Part shown: positions 17,058-24,585 of the stretch, in pieces | Position numbering within the stretch: position 1 is the first letter of the stretch | Layout: each line of letters starts with the position of its first letter | Source: Shinella zoogloeoides | Lineage (GTDB): Bacteria > Pseudomonadota > Alphaproteobacteria > Rhizobiales > Rhizobiaceae | Reading direction: 5' to 3' | Assembly (NCBI RefSeq): GCF_003574625.1 | Contig: NZ_QNUJ01000004.1 | Span: 248,001-312,000, forward strand | DNA: 64,000 nucleotides | Notes under the pieces: generated by a model | Told to the model about the DNA's origin: nothing | Databases searched by the model: none | Seen by the model: only the letters and a program-made list of their open reading frames with translations | Program-made: the position numbers and the translations under genes

Positions 17058-17786
17058 ATGCCCGCCGATATGCCCCTCACGTCGCTCTCCACCGATGCCA
17101 AGCGTTCCGCCAGTCCGGGCCTGCCGTCGACGCCGATGGAGACGATCAACACCATGGTGCACTACTACCGTGGCGAGCTCGGCCGCATGGCCGGCTGGCG
17201 CGACCGCATCGACCGGACCTCGAATTGGGCGATCACGGTGGTCGCGGCGCTGCTTTCGGTGTCGCTGTCGACGCCCAACGCGCATCACGGCGTGCTGCTC
17301 TTCGCCATGCTGCTGGTGACGCTGCTGCTCCTCATCGAGGCGCGGCGCTACCGCTTTTTCGACGTCTACCGGGCGCGGGTGCGCCAGCTCGAGCGGTTCT
17401 ATTTCGCCGAAATCCTCAATCCGCGCGACCAGCTCGCCCTCGACTGGGCGGCGCCCATCGCTAAAAGCCTGCGCAAGCCGGAGTTCCTGATCAGCTACCG
17501 GGATGCCGCCTGCCGGCGGCTGCGGCGCAACTATTGCTGGATGTATCTCATCCTGCTGCTTGCCTGGGGGCTGAAGATCTCGTCCTCGGCTTTGCAGCGG
17601 CCCGCGACGGCGGGCCGGGACATGTCGCTCGCCGTCGAGCATGTGGTGGGCAATGCGGCGCTCGGGCCGGTGCCCGGCGGCGTGGTGATCGCGCTGGTGC
17701 TGATCTTCTACGTCGCCATCGCCTATTTCTCGCTCAAGGTGGACATGTCCGACAGCGAACTGGCGCACGGCTCGGTGCATGTCTGA
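17058..17786 (+). CDS. DUF2270 integral membrane protein
   Basis: A 242-residue inner-membrane protein of the DUF2270 family. The region TMVHYYRGELGRMAGWRDRIDRTSNWAI (start of the domain) is followed by paired spans near residues 62-95, a basic amphipathic stretch with ARRYRFFDVYRARVRQLERF, and two more spans near 165 and 215-235. The ATG at 17058 has GGGAGGAATG upstream, so it is preferred to an ATG 14 codons earlier. Function of the family is unknown. Confidence 0.82.
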   Translation: MPADMPLTSLSTDAKRSASPGLPSTPMETINTMVHYYRGELGRMAGWRDRIDRTSNWAITVVAALLSVSLSTPNAHHGVLLFAMLLVTLLLLIEARRYRFFDVYRARVRQLERFYFAEILNPRDQLALDWAAPIAKSLRKPEFLISYRDAACRRLRRNYCWMYLILLLAWGLKISSSALQRPATAGRDMSLAVEHVVGNAALGPVPGGVVIALVLIFYVAIAYFSLKVDMSDSELAHGSVHV

Positions 17787-17798
17787 GCGGAGCCGGCG

Positions 17799-18065
17799 TC
17801 AGTTGATGACGAATTCGCCCTTCAGCGCGCGCCATTCCGTCGCCGAGATCAGGCGGCGGTGGACGTAGCTGACGGAGTGGATGGGTCCGTCCAGCTTCTC
17901 CTGCCAGAATTTCAGGAAGCTCTTCATCTCCGGGAAATCCGGGGCGAGATCGTAGTGCTGCCAGATATAGGTCTGCAGGAATTGCCGGTGGTCCGGCATG
18001 CGGTAGAGGATCTGGGCCGTGGTCATGCCGTAGCCCCTGAGTTGCAGTGCCATGTCGTCGGTCAT
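17799..18065 (-). CDS. usg: Usg family protein
   Basis: An 88-residue cytoplasmic protein of the Usg family, named from a gene near the trp operon of Caulobacter-like bacteria. Hallmarks are TTAQILYRMPDHRQFLQTYIWQHYDLAPDFP and LDGPIHSVSYVHRRLISATEWR, shown here only as partial motifs: YRMPDH, YDLAPDFP and LDGPIHSV. GAGG lies before the ATG at 18065, so longer in-frame starts are not needed. A TTAA-N7-TTAA site sits about 55 bp upstream. The function is unknown. Confidence 0.85.
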   Translation of the reverse strand: MTDDMALQLRGYGMTTAQILYRMPDHRQFLQTYIWQHYDLAPDFPEMKSFLKFWQEKLDGPIHSVSYVHRRLISATEWRALKGEFVIN

Positions 18066-18118
18066 AACGGACCTCATTGCTTGCGAATGATGGTCCTTAT
18101 GAGTGTGCGCCGGCATGA

Positions 18119-18133
18119 TTAACCGGACCTTAA
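18119..18133 (-). promoter_or_regulatory. Candidate CtrA-binding site upstream of usg
   Basis: TTAACCGGACCTTAA is an exact TTAA-N7-TTAA match, the full CtrA recognition sequence of alphaproteobacteria. It lies 54-68 bp upstream of the usg start codon, a suitable distance for promoter control. Confidence 0.45.
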
Positions 18134-18162
18134 AATCTGCACTGTAACGGGAATAATTCCGT

Positions 18163-18204
18163 AAAAACAGGATGTTGGCAGCACCCATCGTCGAGTGCTG
18201 CCAA
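18163..18204 (-). terminator. Terminator of the amino-acid ABC permease operon
   Basis: Perfect ten-base arms TTGGCAGCAC (18175-18184) and GTGCTGCCAA (18195-18204). Read on the minus strand the stem is followed a few bases later by TTTTT (18163-18167). Confidence 0.7.
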
Positions 18205-18209
18205 GATGT

Positions 18210-19040
18210 TCAGCGCTTGAGGTGGCGCGTCAGGCGGGCTTCCAGCCAGGCCCAGACATTGCGCAGCAACTCCACGATGATGAGGTAGAGCAGCGCTGCC
18301 CAGAGATAGGCCTGGTAGTCGAAGGTGCGCGAGAAGGCGCGGCGGGTCTCGCCCATCAGGTCGAAGACCGTGACGATGGCGACGATGGCCGAGCCCTTGA
18401 TCATCAGGATGATCTCGTTGCCGTAGGGGCGCAGCGCCACGATGAGCGCCTGCGGCAGGATGACCTTGAAGAAGGCGACCTTCTTCGGCAGGCCGAGGGC
18501 GGCGGCGCCCTCGTGCTGGCCGCGCGCGACGCTCTCGATCGCCCCGCGCAGGATCTCGGCCTGGTAGGCGGCCGTGTTGAGGGTGAAGGTCAGCAGCGCG
18601 CAGTTCCATGCATCGCGGAAGAACCACCAGAGCCCCCAGGCCTTCAGCTCGGCCGAGAAGCTGCCGAGGCCGTAATAGACGAGGAAGAGCTGCGTCAGCA
18701 GCGGCGTGCCGCGGAAGAAGTAGACATAGCCATAGGCGAGCCAGGACAGGGCCTTGTTCTTCGACATGCGCGCGAAGGCGATGGGCAGCGAGAGCAGGCC
18801 GCCGAGCACGATGGAAAGGCTGACGAGCAGCAGCGTCACGCCGAGGCCGGAAATGTAGTTCGGGCCGTATTTGGTGAATTTCTCCGGATCCCAGCCCTCG
18901 ACCATCATCATGAAGATGCCGACGGTGAGCGCCAGCCAGACGCCGAGGAAGATGTTGCCGAAGAAGCGGCCGGCGGTGAAGGGCTTGGGCGGCGCCGGGG
19001 GCGGGGCCTGCGGCGGCAGGAGGGTGGTGACGTGGCTCAT
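18210..19040 (-). CDS. Polar amino-acid ABC transporter permease (HisM/ArtM-like)
   Basis: A 276-residue inner-membrane permease of the His/Glu/Gln/Arg/opine family. A proline-rich N-terminus (PPQAPPPAPPKPF) precedes the first span; the periplasm-facing helices follow, and the ATPase-docking EAA loop is visible as EGAAALGLPKKVAFFKVILPQA near 190-211. The start overlaps the stop of the partner permease gene (ATGA). The proteins would form a heterodimer importing a basic amino acid, given the downstream binding-protein type. A terminator follows. Confidence 0.9.
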   Translation of the reverse strand: MSHVTTLLPPQAPPPAPPKPFTAGRFFGNIFLGVWLALTVGIFMMMVEGWDPEKFTKYGPNYISGLGVTLLLVSLSIVLGGLLSLPIAFARMSKNKALSWLAYGYVYFFRGTPLLTQLFLVYYGLGSFSAELKAWGLWWFFRDAWNCALLTFTLNTAAYQAEILRGAIESVARGQHEGAAALGLPKKVAFFKVILPQALIVALRPYGNEIILMIKGSAIVAIVTVFDLMGETRRAFSRTFDYQAYLWAALLYLIIVELLRNVWAWLEARLTRHLKR

Positions 19041-19840
19041 CGCGCGGCCTCCGAACGCTTGGCCCAGCTCTCGATCCACGAGAAGATCAGCGAGGAGAGG
19101 AAGGCGAGGATGAGGAAGAGCAGGCAGGCGATGGCGTAGAACTCAAAGGCCTGCTTGGTCACGCGCGCGGCGACGCTCGTCTGGCGCAGGATATCGGGAA
19201 GGCCGACGACCGAGACGAGGGCGGTATCCTTGAGCAGCGCCATCCAGAGATTGCCGAGGCCGGGCAGGGCGACGCGAATGAGCTGCGGCAGGACGATGAG
19301 CTGCATGGTGCGTCCGTGATGCAGGCCGAGCGCATAGCCCGCCTCGTACTGGCCGCGCGGAATGGCCTTGAAGGCCGAGAGCAGCACTTCCGAGCAATAG
19401 GCGGAGAAGACGACGCCGAGCGCCACCATGCCGGCGGCGAAGGCATTGATCTCGACCGTGCCCTGATAACCGATGGCGGTCATGAGGTTCTGTACAAGGA
19501 TCTGCAGGCCGTAATAGACGATGAACAGCGTCAGCAGTTCCGGCAGGCCGCGGAAGAGCGTGGTGTAGATGTCTGCCGCCAGGCGCAGCGACTTTTCTTC
19601 CGACTGCTTGGCAAGCGCGATGAAGAAGCCCATGGCGAGACCGACGGGCAAGGTGGCGACGGCAAGCGCTCCGGTGACCAGGAAGCCGAAGGCGATCTCG
19701 TCGCCCCAGCCGGCATCGCCGCATGCCAGCAGCGTGTTACCCGCGAACAGTTTGAAGATGCCGACCGGCCCGCAGAGAGGATCTATGATCCCGAAAAACG
19801 CGTATACCGCCTCGACAATGGCGGTGAAGAACCCGCTCAT
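19037..19840 (-). CDS. Polar amino-acid ABC transporter permease (HisQ/ArtQ-like)
   Basis: A 267-residue permease paired with the one overlapping its stop codon. It has five or six predicted spans and the EAA motif EAGYALGLHHGRTMQLIVLPQ near 166-186. SLRLAADIYTTLFRGLPELLTLFIVYYG near 85-112 is the family signature. Spacing of 204 bp from the binding-protein gene, with an internal hairpin, suggests that the binding protein is made in excess over the permeases. No ATP-binding subunit gene is present in this cluster. Confidence 0.9.
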   Translation of the reverse strand: MSGFFTAIVEAVYAFFGIIDPLCGPVGIFKLFAGNTLLACGDAGWGDEIAFGFLVTGALAVATLPVGLAMGFFIALAKQSEEKSLRLAADIYTTLFRGLPELLTLFIVYYGLQILVQNLMTAIGYQGTVEINAFAAGMVALGVVFSAYCSEVLLSAFKAIPRGQYEAGYALGLHHGRTMQLIVLPQLIRVALPGLGNLWMALLKDTALVSVVGLPDILRQTSVAARVTKQAFEFYAIACLLFLILAFLSSLIFSWIESWAKRSEAAR

Positions 19841-19962
19841 GCCAAAATCCCCCGATGCGCTTTGCGCTTGTCTTTAAGGCGTTTTCCACGCCCCGTCTTT
19901 TGTTCGTAGCGACGCCGTTTCGGTCGCGAAACCCCGTCTATCCTCGACTTCTCAAACAAATA

Positions 19963-19988
19963 CGGCGGGAGAGCAAGCCCTCCCGCCG
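19963..19988 (-). other. Intercistronic stem-loop between binding protein and permease genes
   Basis: CGGCGGGAG (19963-19971) pairs with CTCCCGCCG (19980-19988). On the minus strand it is followed by TATTTGTTTG, a broken T-run, so partial termination or 3' protection of the binding-protein mRNA is likely, as in other amino-acid ABC operons. Confidence 0.55.
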
Positions 19989-20044
19989 CTGCATTCTCGT
20001 GATGGGGTCAGAAAAAACCCGCATGAAGAGAAAGATGTTGCCTA

Positions 20045-20827
20045 TCACTCACCGTAGACGTCGAACGGGAAGTACTTGGCGTTGATTTCCTGGTACTTGC
20101 CGTTGGCGCGGATCGCGGCGATCGCCGCGGTGAACTTGTCGGCGAGCGGATCGCCCTTGCGCACGGCCGCACCCACGCCGTTGCCGTTGATGACGGGATC
20201 GACCGGCAGGGTGCCGAGCAGCTTGCAGCAGGCGCCGTCTTCGGTCTTCAGCCATTCGGAGAGAATCACAACGTCGTCGATGGCCGCATCGATACGGCCG
20301 TTGGCAATGTCGAGCTTGTATTCGTCAGCCGTCGGGTAGAGCTTGAGCTCGGCATCCTTCATATGCGCTTCGGCATAGTTGGCGTGGGTCGTGGAACCCT
20401 GTGCGCCGAGCGTCTTGCCGGCAAGCGATTCGGCCGAGGCGTCCTTGATGTCGGAATCCTTCGGCACGACGATGGCCGGCGGCGTGTTGTAGTACTTCTT
20501 GGAGAAGTCGACCTTTTCCTTGCGCTCGTCGGTGATCGACATGGAGGCGAAGATCGCGTCGAACTTCTTTGCGATCAGCGCGGGGATCATGCCGTCCCAG
20601 TCCTGCGTGACGAAGGTGCAGTCCGCCTTCATCTCCTCGCAGAGGGCCTTGGCGATGTCGACGTCGAAGCCGGTCAGCGTGCCGTCGGATTCGAGATTGT
20701 TGAAGGGCGGGTAGGCGCCTTCCGTGGCGATCACGATCTTCTCGCCCTCCGCCATCGCGGCAGACGAGGCGAACAGCGCGATGACGGCGGCGGAGGCTGC
20801 CAGCGTGAAACGTTTGGAAATACGCAT
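20045..20827 (-). CDS. Basic amino-acid ABC transporter substrate-binding protein (LAO/HisJ-like)
   Basis: A 260-residue periplasmic protein with a typical signal peptide ending ASSAAMA (cleavage near residue 26). The mature protein starts EGEKIVIATEGAYPPFN, followed by LTGFDVDIAKALC and DWDGMIPALIAKKFDAI, the standard SBP_bac_3 sequence order seen in lysine/arginine/ornithine and histidine/octopine binding proteins. The acidic residue and Trp/Tyr pattern of the site fits a cationic amino acid, but the exact ligand is not certain. It is the first gene of the minus-strand transport operon. Confidence 0.88.
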   Translation of the reverse strand: MRISKRFTLAASAAVIALFASSAAMAEGEKIVIATEGAYPPFNNLESDGTLTGFDVDIAKALCEEMKADCTFVTQDWDGMIPALIAKKFDAIFASMSITDERKEKVDFSKKYYNTPPAIVVPKDSDIKDASAESLAGKTLGAQGSTTHANYAEAHMKDAELKLYPTADEYKLDIANGRIDAAIDDVVILSEWLKTEDGACCKLLGTLPVDPVINGNGVGAAVRKGDPLADKFTAAIAAIRANGKYQEINAKYFPFDVYGE

Positions 20828-21166
20828 TTTAATCCTCTCAGTTGAAGGCGCTCGGGTTCTTCTTTTTGTCCGGGCCTTAAGTCCAGCGGGCAGGGCTGCC
20901 CGCTTGGGCCGGATAATCGACCCGTTTTCGCCAAAAAATCAACTGGTTTTCCGCCGTCATTCCGCCCCGTTTCCCCGACAATTTCTGCGCCCGCCTCTGG
21001 TTCGGCGGAAGGCGCGACCTATCTCGCCGGTCAACAGGAGGTTGTTCAGCGGGCATTCAGGCGCCTCTGATTACGCCTTTTCAGGAAAACGGCGATTTGC
21101 CGACCGGCCGCAGAAGCCGGCCGGTCGCTCTCGAAACAACAGACGGGACACCGTGAGGACAGAACG
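20828..21166. other. 339-bp divergent intergenic region
   Basis: The region separates the binding-protein gene (minus) from the OmpA-like gene (plus) and must hold both promoters. I see no coding frame and no clear promoter boxes. Its only distinct element is a leader hairpin at 21101-21127. Confidence 0.5.
21101..21127 (+). other. Hairpin in the leader of the OmpA-like gene
   Basis: CGACCGGCC (21101-21109) pairs with GGCCGGTCG (21119-21127), 40 bp before the start codon. It may stabilise the mRNA or modulate translation. Confidence 0.45.
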
Positions 21167-23326
21167 ATGACTTTTCGCTCAAGACTTTTTGCAACCGTGG
21201 CGCTTCCGCTGCTTTCGGCATCGCTGATCGCCACGCCCTCGCTGGCCGATGCCCTGTCAAAGCCCTTCGAGGTTGCTCAGGAAAGCTCCGATGAAGGCCA
21301 GCCGAGCGAGGACGAACTGCTGCTGAAGCAGCAGCAGGAGGAACAGCGCCAGGCAGAGGAACAACAGCGCCAGGCCGAAGAGCAGCAGCGTCAGGCCGAG
21401 GAACAGCAGAAGGCTGCCGAGGATCAGCAGCGCGCGGCCGAACAGGAAGCCCAGCGTCAGGCCGAGGAGCAGAAGGCCGCCGAGGAAAGCGCCCAGCCGG
21501 CCGCCGAGGAAGAGCAGCCCCGCACCCAGAAGGAGCGCAAGGGCAAGAAGCGGCACCAGCAGGAGCAGCAGAGCGAAGAGCAGCAGCCCTCCGAGGAGCA
21601 GAACGCGGTCGGCGAGGACACCCAGCGCCAGGCTGAGGATCAGCAGCGCGCTGCCGAGGAAAGCGCCCAGCCTGCCGAAGAAGAGCAGCAGCGCCCGAAG
21701 AAGGAGCGCAAGGGCAAGAAGCACCAGCAGCAGCAGGAGCAGCAGCAGACCGAGGAGCAGCAGCCCGCCGAAGAGCAGAATGCGGACACCCCGCGTCAGG
21801 CCGAGGAGCAGAAGGCCGGTGAGGAAAGCGCCCAGCCAGCCGAGGAGCAGCAGCCCTCGCAGAAGGAACGCAAGGGCAAGAAGCGGCACCAGCAGGAGCA
21901 GCAGCAGACAGAAGGGCAGCAGCCGACCGAGGAACAGCCGGCGATGACCGGCAAGGGCACGCCTGCCGAAACGGAAGGACAGCCTTCGACCGCCGAACAG
22001 CCGATGGACGCGGAACAGCAGCCGGCCACCGCCGAGGGCGGCGAGGCATCCGGCGAGAAGAAGGCCCCGGCGGTCGTCGAGACCCTTTCCGAGGAGCAGA
22101 AGCAGGAAATCGCCGCTGATCCGAGCAAGACCGACGAAACCGTCGTCCTGCCGGTCGAAAACGGTGCCGCCGTGCTGGACAGCGACAAGGACGCCGACAA
22201 TGCCGGCGGCCAGAAGAGCCGCGACCAGCGCCGCAAGAAGCGCGAGGAACTGCGTGCCGAGGAAGAGGCGGCTCCCATGCCGGAATCCGACGTCTCGGCC
22301 CAGGCTCCCATCTCGGACGAGGTGCGTGAGGCCCTGCCGCAGCGAATCGACGCCGCGATCAAGGAAAAGGGCGAGCGCCTCGACGCCGCGCCTGTCTTCG
22401 AAGTCCCGCAGACGACCAATGTCATCAACAATACCGTGATCAACAACACGGTGAACAACAATGTCACGCATGTGAACGTGGTGGAGAAGGTCGACAACCG
22501 CATGGTTCTGTCGATCGGCAACCAGCTCGTCGTGCGTGGCGACGACCGGGAACGCCTGCGGCACGATTCGGAAGAGGTCTATTACGACAACCTCGCGCGC
22601 GGCCGTGTCCGTGAAACCATCGTGCGTCCGGGCGGCGTGCGGCTGGTGACGATCTACAACCGCTACGGCGACATCATCCAGCGTTCGCGCATCGGCCGCG
22701 ACGGCGACGAGCATATCCTCGTCTACGCGCCCGACCTCGGCGACGATGCGCCGCGGCCCGATTTCGTCGATGTCGGCTACGAGCTGCCGCCGATGCGCCT
22801 GCGCATTCCGGTTCGCGACTACATCATCGACACGTCCAGCGATCCGGACCGCGACTATTACGACTTCCTCGCCGAGCCGCCGGTCGAGCGCGTCGAGCGC
22901 GTCTACACGATTGACGAGGTGAAGCACTCGGCCCGCCTGCGCGACAAGGTGCGCCGTATCGACCTCGATACGATCACCTTCGCTACCGGCAGCGCGGAAG
23001 TGCCGATGTCTCAGGCCCGCACCCTGCGCAAGGTCGCCGACGCCATGCAGAAGGTGCTGGACAAGGATGCGGGCGAGACCTTCCTCATCGAAGGCCATAC
23101 GGATGCGGTGGGGTCGGACAAGTCGAACCTCATCCTCTCCGACGAACGCGCCGAATCCGTCGCGAGCCTGCTCACCGACGTCTATGGCATCCCGCCGGAA
23201 AATCTGCAGACGCAGGGCTATGGCGAGCGCTTCCTGAAGGTTCGCACCCAGTCCGCAGAACAGCAGAACCGCCGCGTCACCATCCGCCGCGTCACGACGC
23301 TGGTCCGCCCGGTTGCGCAGAACTGA
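21167..23326 (+). CDS. OmpA-family protein with Gln/Glu-rich tandem repeats
   Basis: A 719-residue envelope protein. A signal peptide (to about 28, SLADA) is followed by a Q/E/A-rich low-complexity region (about 45-260) built of QAEEQQR heptads and three longer repeats, each with a basic KERKGKK block. An unusual Asn/Thr/Val segment (NVINNTVINNTVNNNVTHVN) lies near 422-441. The C-terminal about 120 residues form an OmpA/Pal peptidoglycan-binding domain: ITFATGSAEVP, then LIEGHTDAVGSDKSN and LSDERAESV, with the Asp and Arg that bind diaminopimelate. It probably tethers the outer envelope to peptidoglycan through a long flexible arm. A bidirectional terminator follows. Confidence 0.88.
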   Translation: MTFRSRLFATVALPLLSASLIATPSLADALSKPFEVAQESSDEGQPSEDELLLKQQQEEQRQAEEQQRQAEEQQRQAEEQQKAAEDQQRAAEQEAQRQAEEQKAAEESAQPAAEEEQPRTQKERKGKKRHQQEQQSEEQQPSEEQNAVGEDTQRQAEDQQRAAEESAQPAEEEQQRPKKERKGKKHQQQQEQQQTEEQQPAEEQNADTPRQAEEQKAGEESAQPAEEQQPSQKERKGKKRHQQEQQQTEGQQPTEEQPAMTGKGTPAETEGQPSTAEQPMDAEQQPATAEGGEASGEKKAPAVVETLSEEQKQEIAADPSKTDETVVLPVENGAAVLDSDKDADNAGGQKSRDQRRKKREELRAEEEAAPMPESDVSAQAPISDEVREALPQRIDAAIKEKGERLDAAPVFEVPQTTNVINNTVINNTVNNNVTHVNVVEKVDNRMVLSIGNQLVVRGDDRERLRHDSEEVYYDNLARGRVRETIVRPGGVRLVTIYNRYGDIIQRSRIGRDGDEHILVYAPDLGDDAPRPDFVDVGYELPPMRLRIPVRDYIIDTSSDPDRDYYDFLAEPPVERVERVYTIDEVKHSARLRDKVRRIDLDTITFATGSAEVPMSQARTLRKVADAMQKVLDKDAGETFLIEGHTDAVGSDKSNLILSDERAESVASLLTDVYGIPPENLQTQGYGERFLKVRTQSAEQQNRRVTIRRVTTLVRPVAQN
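21455..21946 (+). repeat. Three tandem in-frame repeats in the OmpA-like gene
   Basis: Units start at 21455 (57 codons), 21626 (56 codons) and 21794 (about 51 codons). Each runs RQAE(E/D)Q - (A/G)EESAQPAEE - KERKGKK - QQEQQ - EEQ(P/N). Shorter QAEEQQR heptads precede them at about 21347-21410. The DNA is repetitive enough for slippage or recombination to alter copy number. Confidence 0.8.
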
Positions 23327-23346
23327 TCGCAGGCATGAATAGGAAA

Positions 23347-23374
23347 GGCCGCGGGAGAAATCCCGCGGCCTTTT
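23347..23374. terminator. Terminator between the OmpA-like gene and mobB
   Basis: GGCCGCGGGA (23347-23356), loop GAAA, TCCCGCGGCC (23361-23370) then TTTT. Three A residues precede the stem, so it may work in both directions between these convergent genes. Confidence 0.8.
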
Positions 23375-23386
23375 CATGTCCGGCGG

Positions 23387-23896
23387 TCAGGAAAGGCCGG
23401 TAAGGCGGACGACGAAATCGGCGATGGCCTTCGTGTCGTCGAGGTCGAAGACGGGCAGCGCCGTGTTCGTGACCGGATGGTCGGCGGCGATGGCGGCGAT
23501 ATGGGGATCTTCCGGGGCGAGCGGCGTGCGGTTGGCCGCGTCCAGCCGGCGCGCCTCGATCTTCGGGATCGGCTCGCGCTTGTAGCCCTCGATCAGCACG
23601 AGGTCGCAGGGGGCGAGGCGGGCGAGGATCTCCTCGAAGGAGGGTTCCGGCGCGCCGCGCAGCTCGTGCATGATGGCATAGCGCGTGCCGGAGACGATGG
23701 TGACCTCATGGGCGCCGGCCTGTCGGTGGCGGTAGCTGTCGGCGCCGACCTTGTCGATGTCGAAGTCATGGTGAGCGTGCTTGATGGTCGAGACGCGGTA
23801 GCCGCGGGCGACGAGTTCGCTCACAAGGCGGACGGCAAGGCCGGTCTTGCCGGAATTCTTCCAGCCGGCAATGCCGAAGATTTTCGGTCGCGTCAT
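23387..23896 (-). CDS. mobB: Molybdopterin-guanine dinucleotide biosynthesis adaptor MobB
   Basis: A 169-residue P-loop GTP-binding protein. The Walker A motif GWKNSGKT is at residues 11-18 and STIKHAHHDFDIDKVGADSYRH, the family signature, follows near 36-57. MobB binds GTP and MobA and improves insertion of the guanine nucleotide into molybdenum cofactor, though it is dispensable in E. coli. The start codon overlaps the stop of mobA by four bases, so the genes are translationally coupled. moaA lies about 5 kb away. Confidence 0.93.
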   Translation of the reverse strand: MTRPKIFGIAGWKNSGKTGLAVRLVSELVARGYRVSTIKHAHHDFDIDKVGADSYRHRQAGAHEVTIVSGTRYAIMHELRGAPEPSFEEILARLAPCDLVLIEGYKREPIPKIEARRLDAANRTPLAPEDPHIAAIAADHPVTNTALPVFDLDDTKAIADFVVRLTGLS

Positions 23897-24528
23897 CGTT
23901 CCAGTATCCAGAGCCAGTTTTCCGCCGCATCGAGATCGTCCGGCGTATTGATGTTGAAGAAGGGGTCGAAGGCGCCGCGCGGGGTCTCGACCGCTGGAAA
24001 GGCGACCTCCCGCGCCTGGTGGCGCTCCAGGTAGCTGCGCACCCTGAGCGCGCCCCCGCCGGTCAGCCAGGCGGCAAGATCGTCCATCAGCGCGACGGGC
24101 CAGAGGGCGAAGACCGGATGGGGGCCGCTCACCGAGCGGGCGGCGGCGATGCGCTCCGGCCTGTCGACGGCCTCAGCGAGGCGTGCGACGAGATCGACCG
24201 GGAAGAAAGGGCTGTCCGTCGGCACGGTCGCCACGTGGCTCGCTTCGGGATGAAAGCGCCTTGCATGGTCGAGGGCGGCGAGCACGCCGCCGAGCGGGCC
24301 GGAGCGGGAGGCGTCGAGATCGGCGAAGACCGGCAGTTCCCCGCCTTCCTCGAAAAGCACGGGGCCGTTGGCATTGACGGCGAGGGCGGAGACCTGCGGG
24401 CGCAGCCGCCGGGCGGCGCGGTCGATCAGCGAGAGTCCGCCGAGCCGGATGCGCGCCTTGTCCTGCCCCATGCGGGACGACAGGCCGCCGGCCAGGATCA
24501 CGCCCGGTATCGTCTCGCTCAGTGCCAT
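23893..24528 (-). CDS. mobA: Molybdenum cofactor guanylyltransferase MobA
   Basis: A 211-residue nucleotidyltransferase that joins GMP from GTP to molybdopterin, forming the bis-MGD cofactor of the DMSO-reductase family. The N-terminal loop LAGGLSSRMGQDK is near 12-24, and PTDSPFFP (about 103-110) carries the metal-binding Asp. NINTPDDL near the C-terminus is also family-typical. The stop overlaps the start of mobB. The gene is 57 bp downstream of the EamA transporter gene, which ends with a short stem-loop. Confidence 0.93.
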   Translation of the reverse strand: MALSETIPGVILAGGLSSRMGQDKARIRLGGLSLIDRAARRLRPQVSALAVNANGPVLFEEGGELPVFADLDASRSGPLGGVLAALDHARRFHPEASHVATVPTDSPFFPVDLVARLAEAVDRPERIAAARSVSGPHPVFALWPVALMDDLAAWLTGGGALRVRSYLERHQAREVAFPAVETPRGAFDPFFNINTPDDLDAAENWLWILER

Positions 24529-24563
24529 TTCCTCCCCGCCTTTCCTTTATCCGATCTAGGCCC

Positions 24564-24580
24564 TGCGGGCTTTGCCCGCA
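24564..24580 (-). other. Stem-loop between the EamA transporter gene and mobA
   Basis: TGCGGGC-TTT-GCCCGCA, immediately after the transporter stop on the minus strand. No T-run follows, so termination is uncertain. Confidence 0.4.
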
Positions 24581-24585
24581 AGTGT

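Noticed and set aside
21257-23377. Long minus-strand frame antisense to the OmpA-like gene
   Set aside because: It is poly-Leu/Arg shadow of the Q/E-rich repeats, not a membrane protein.
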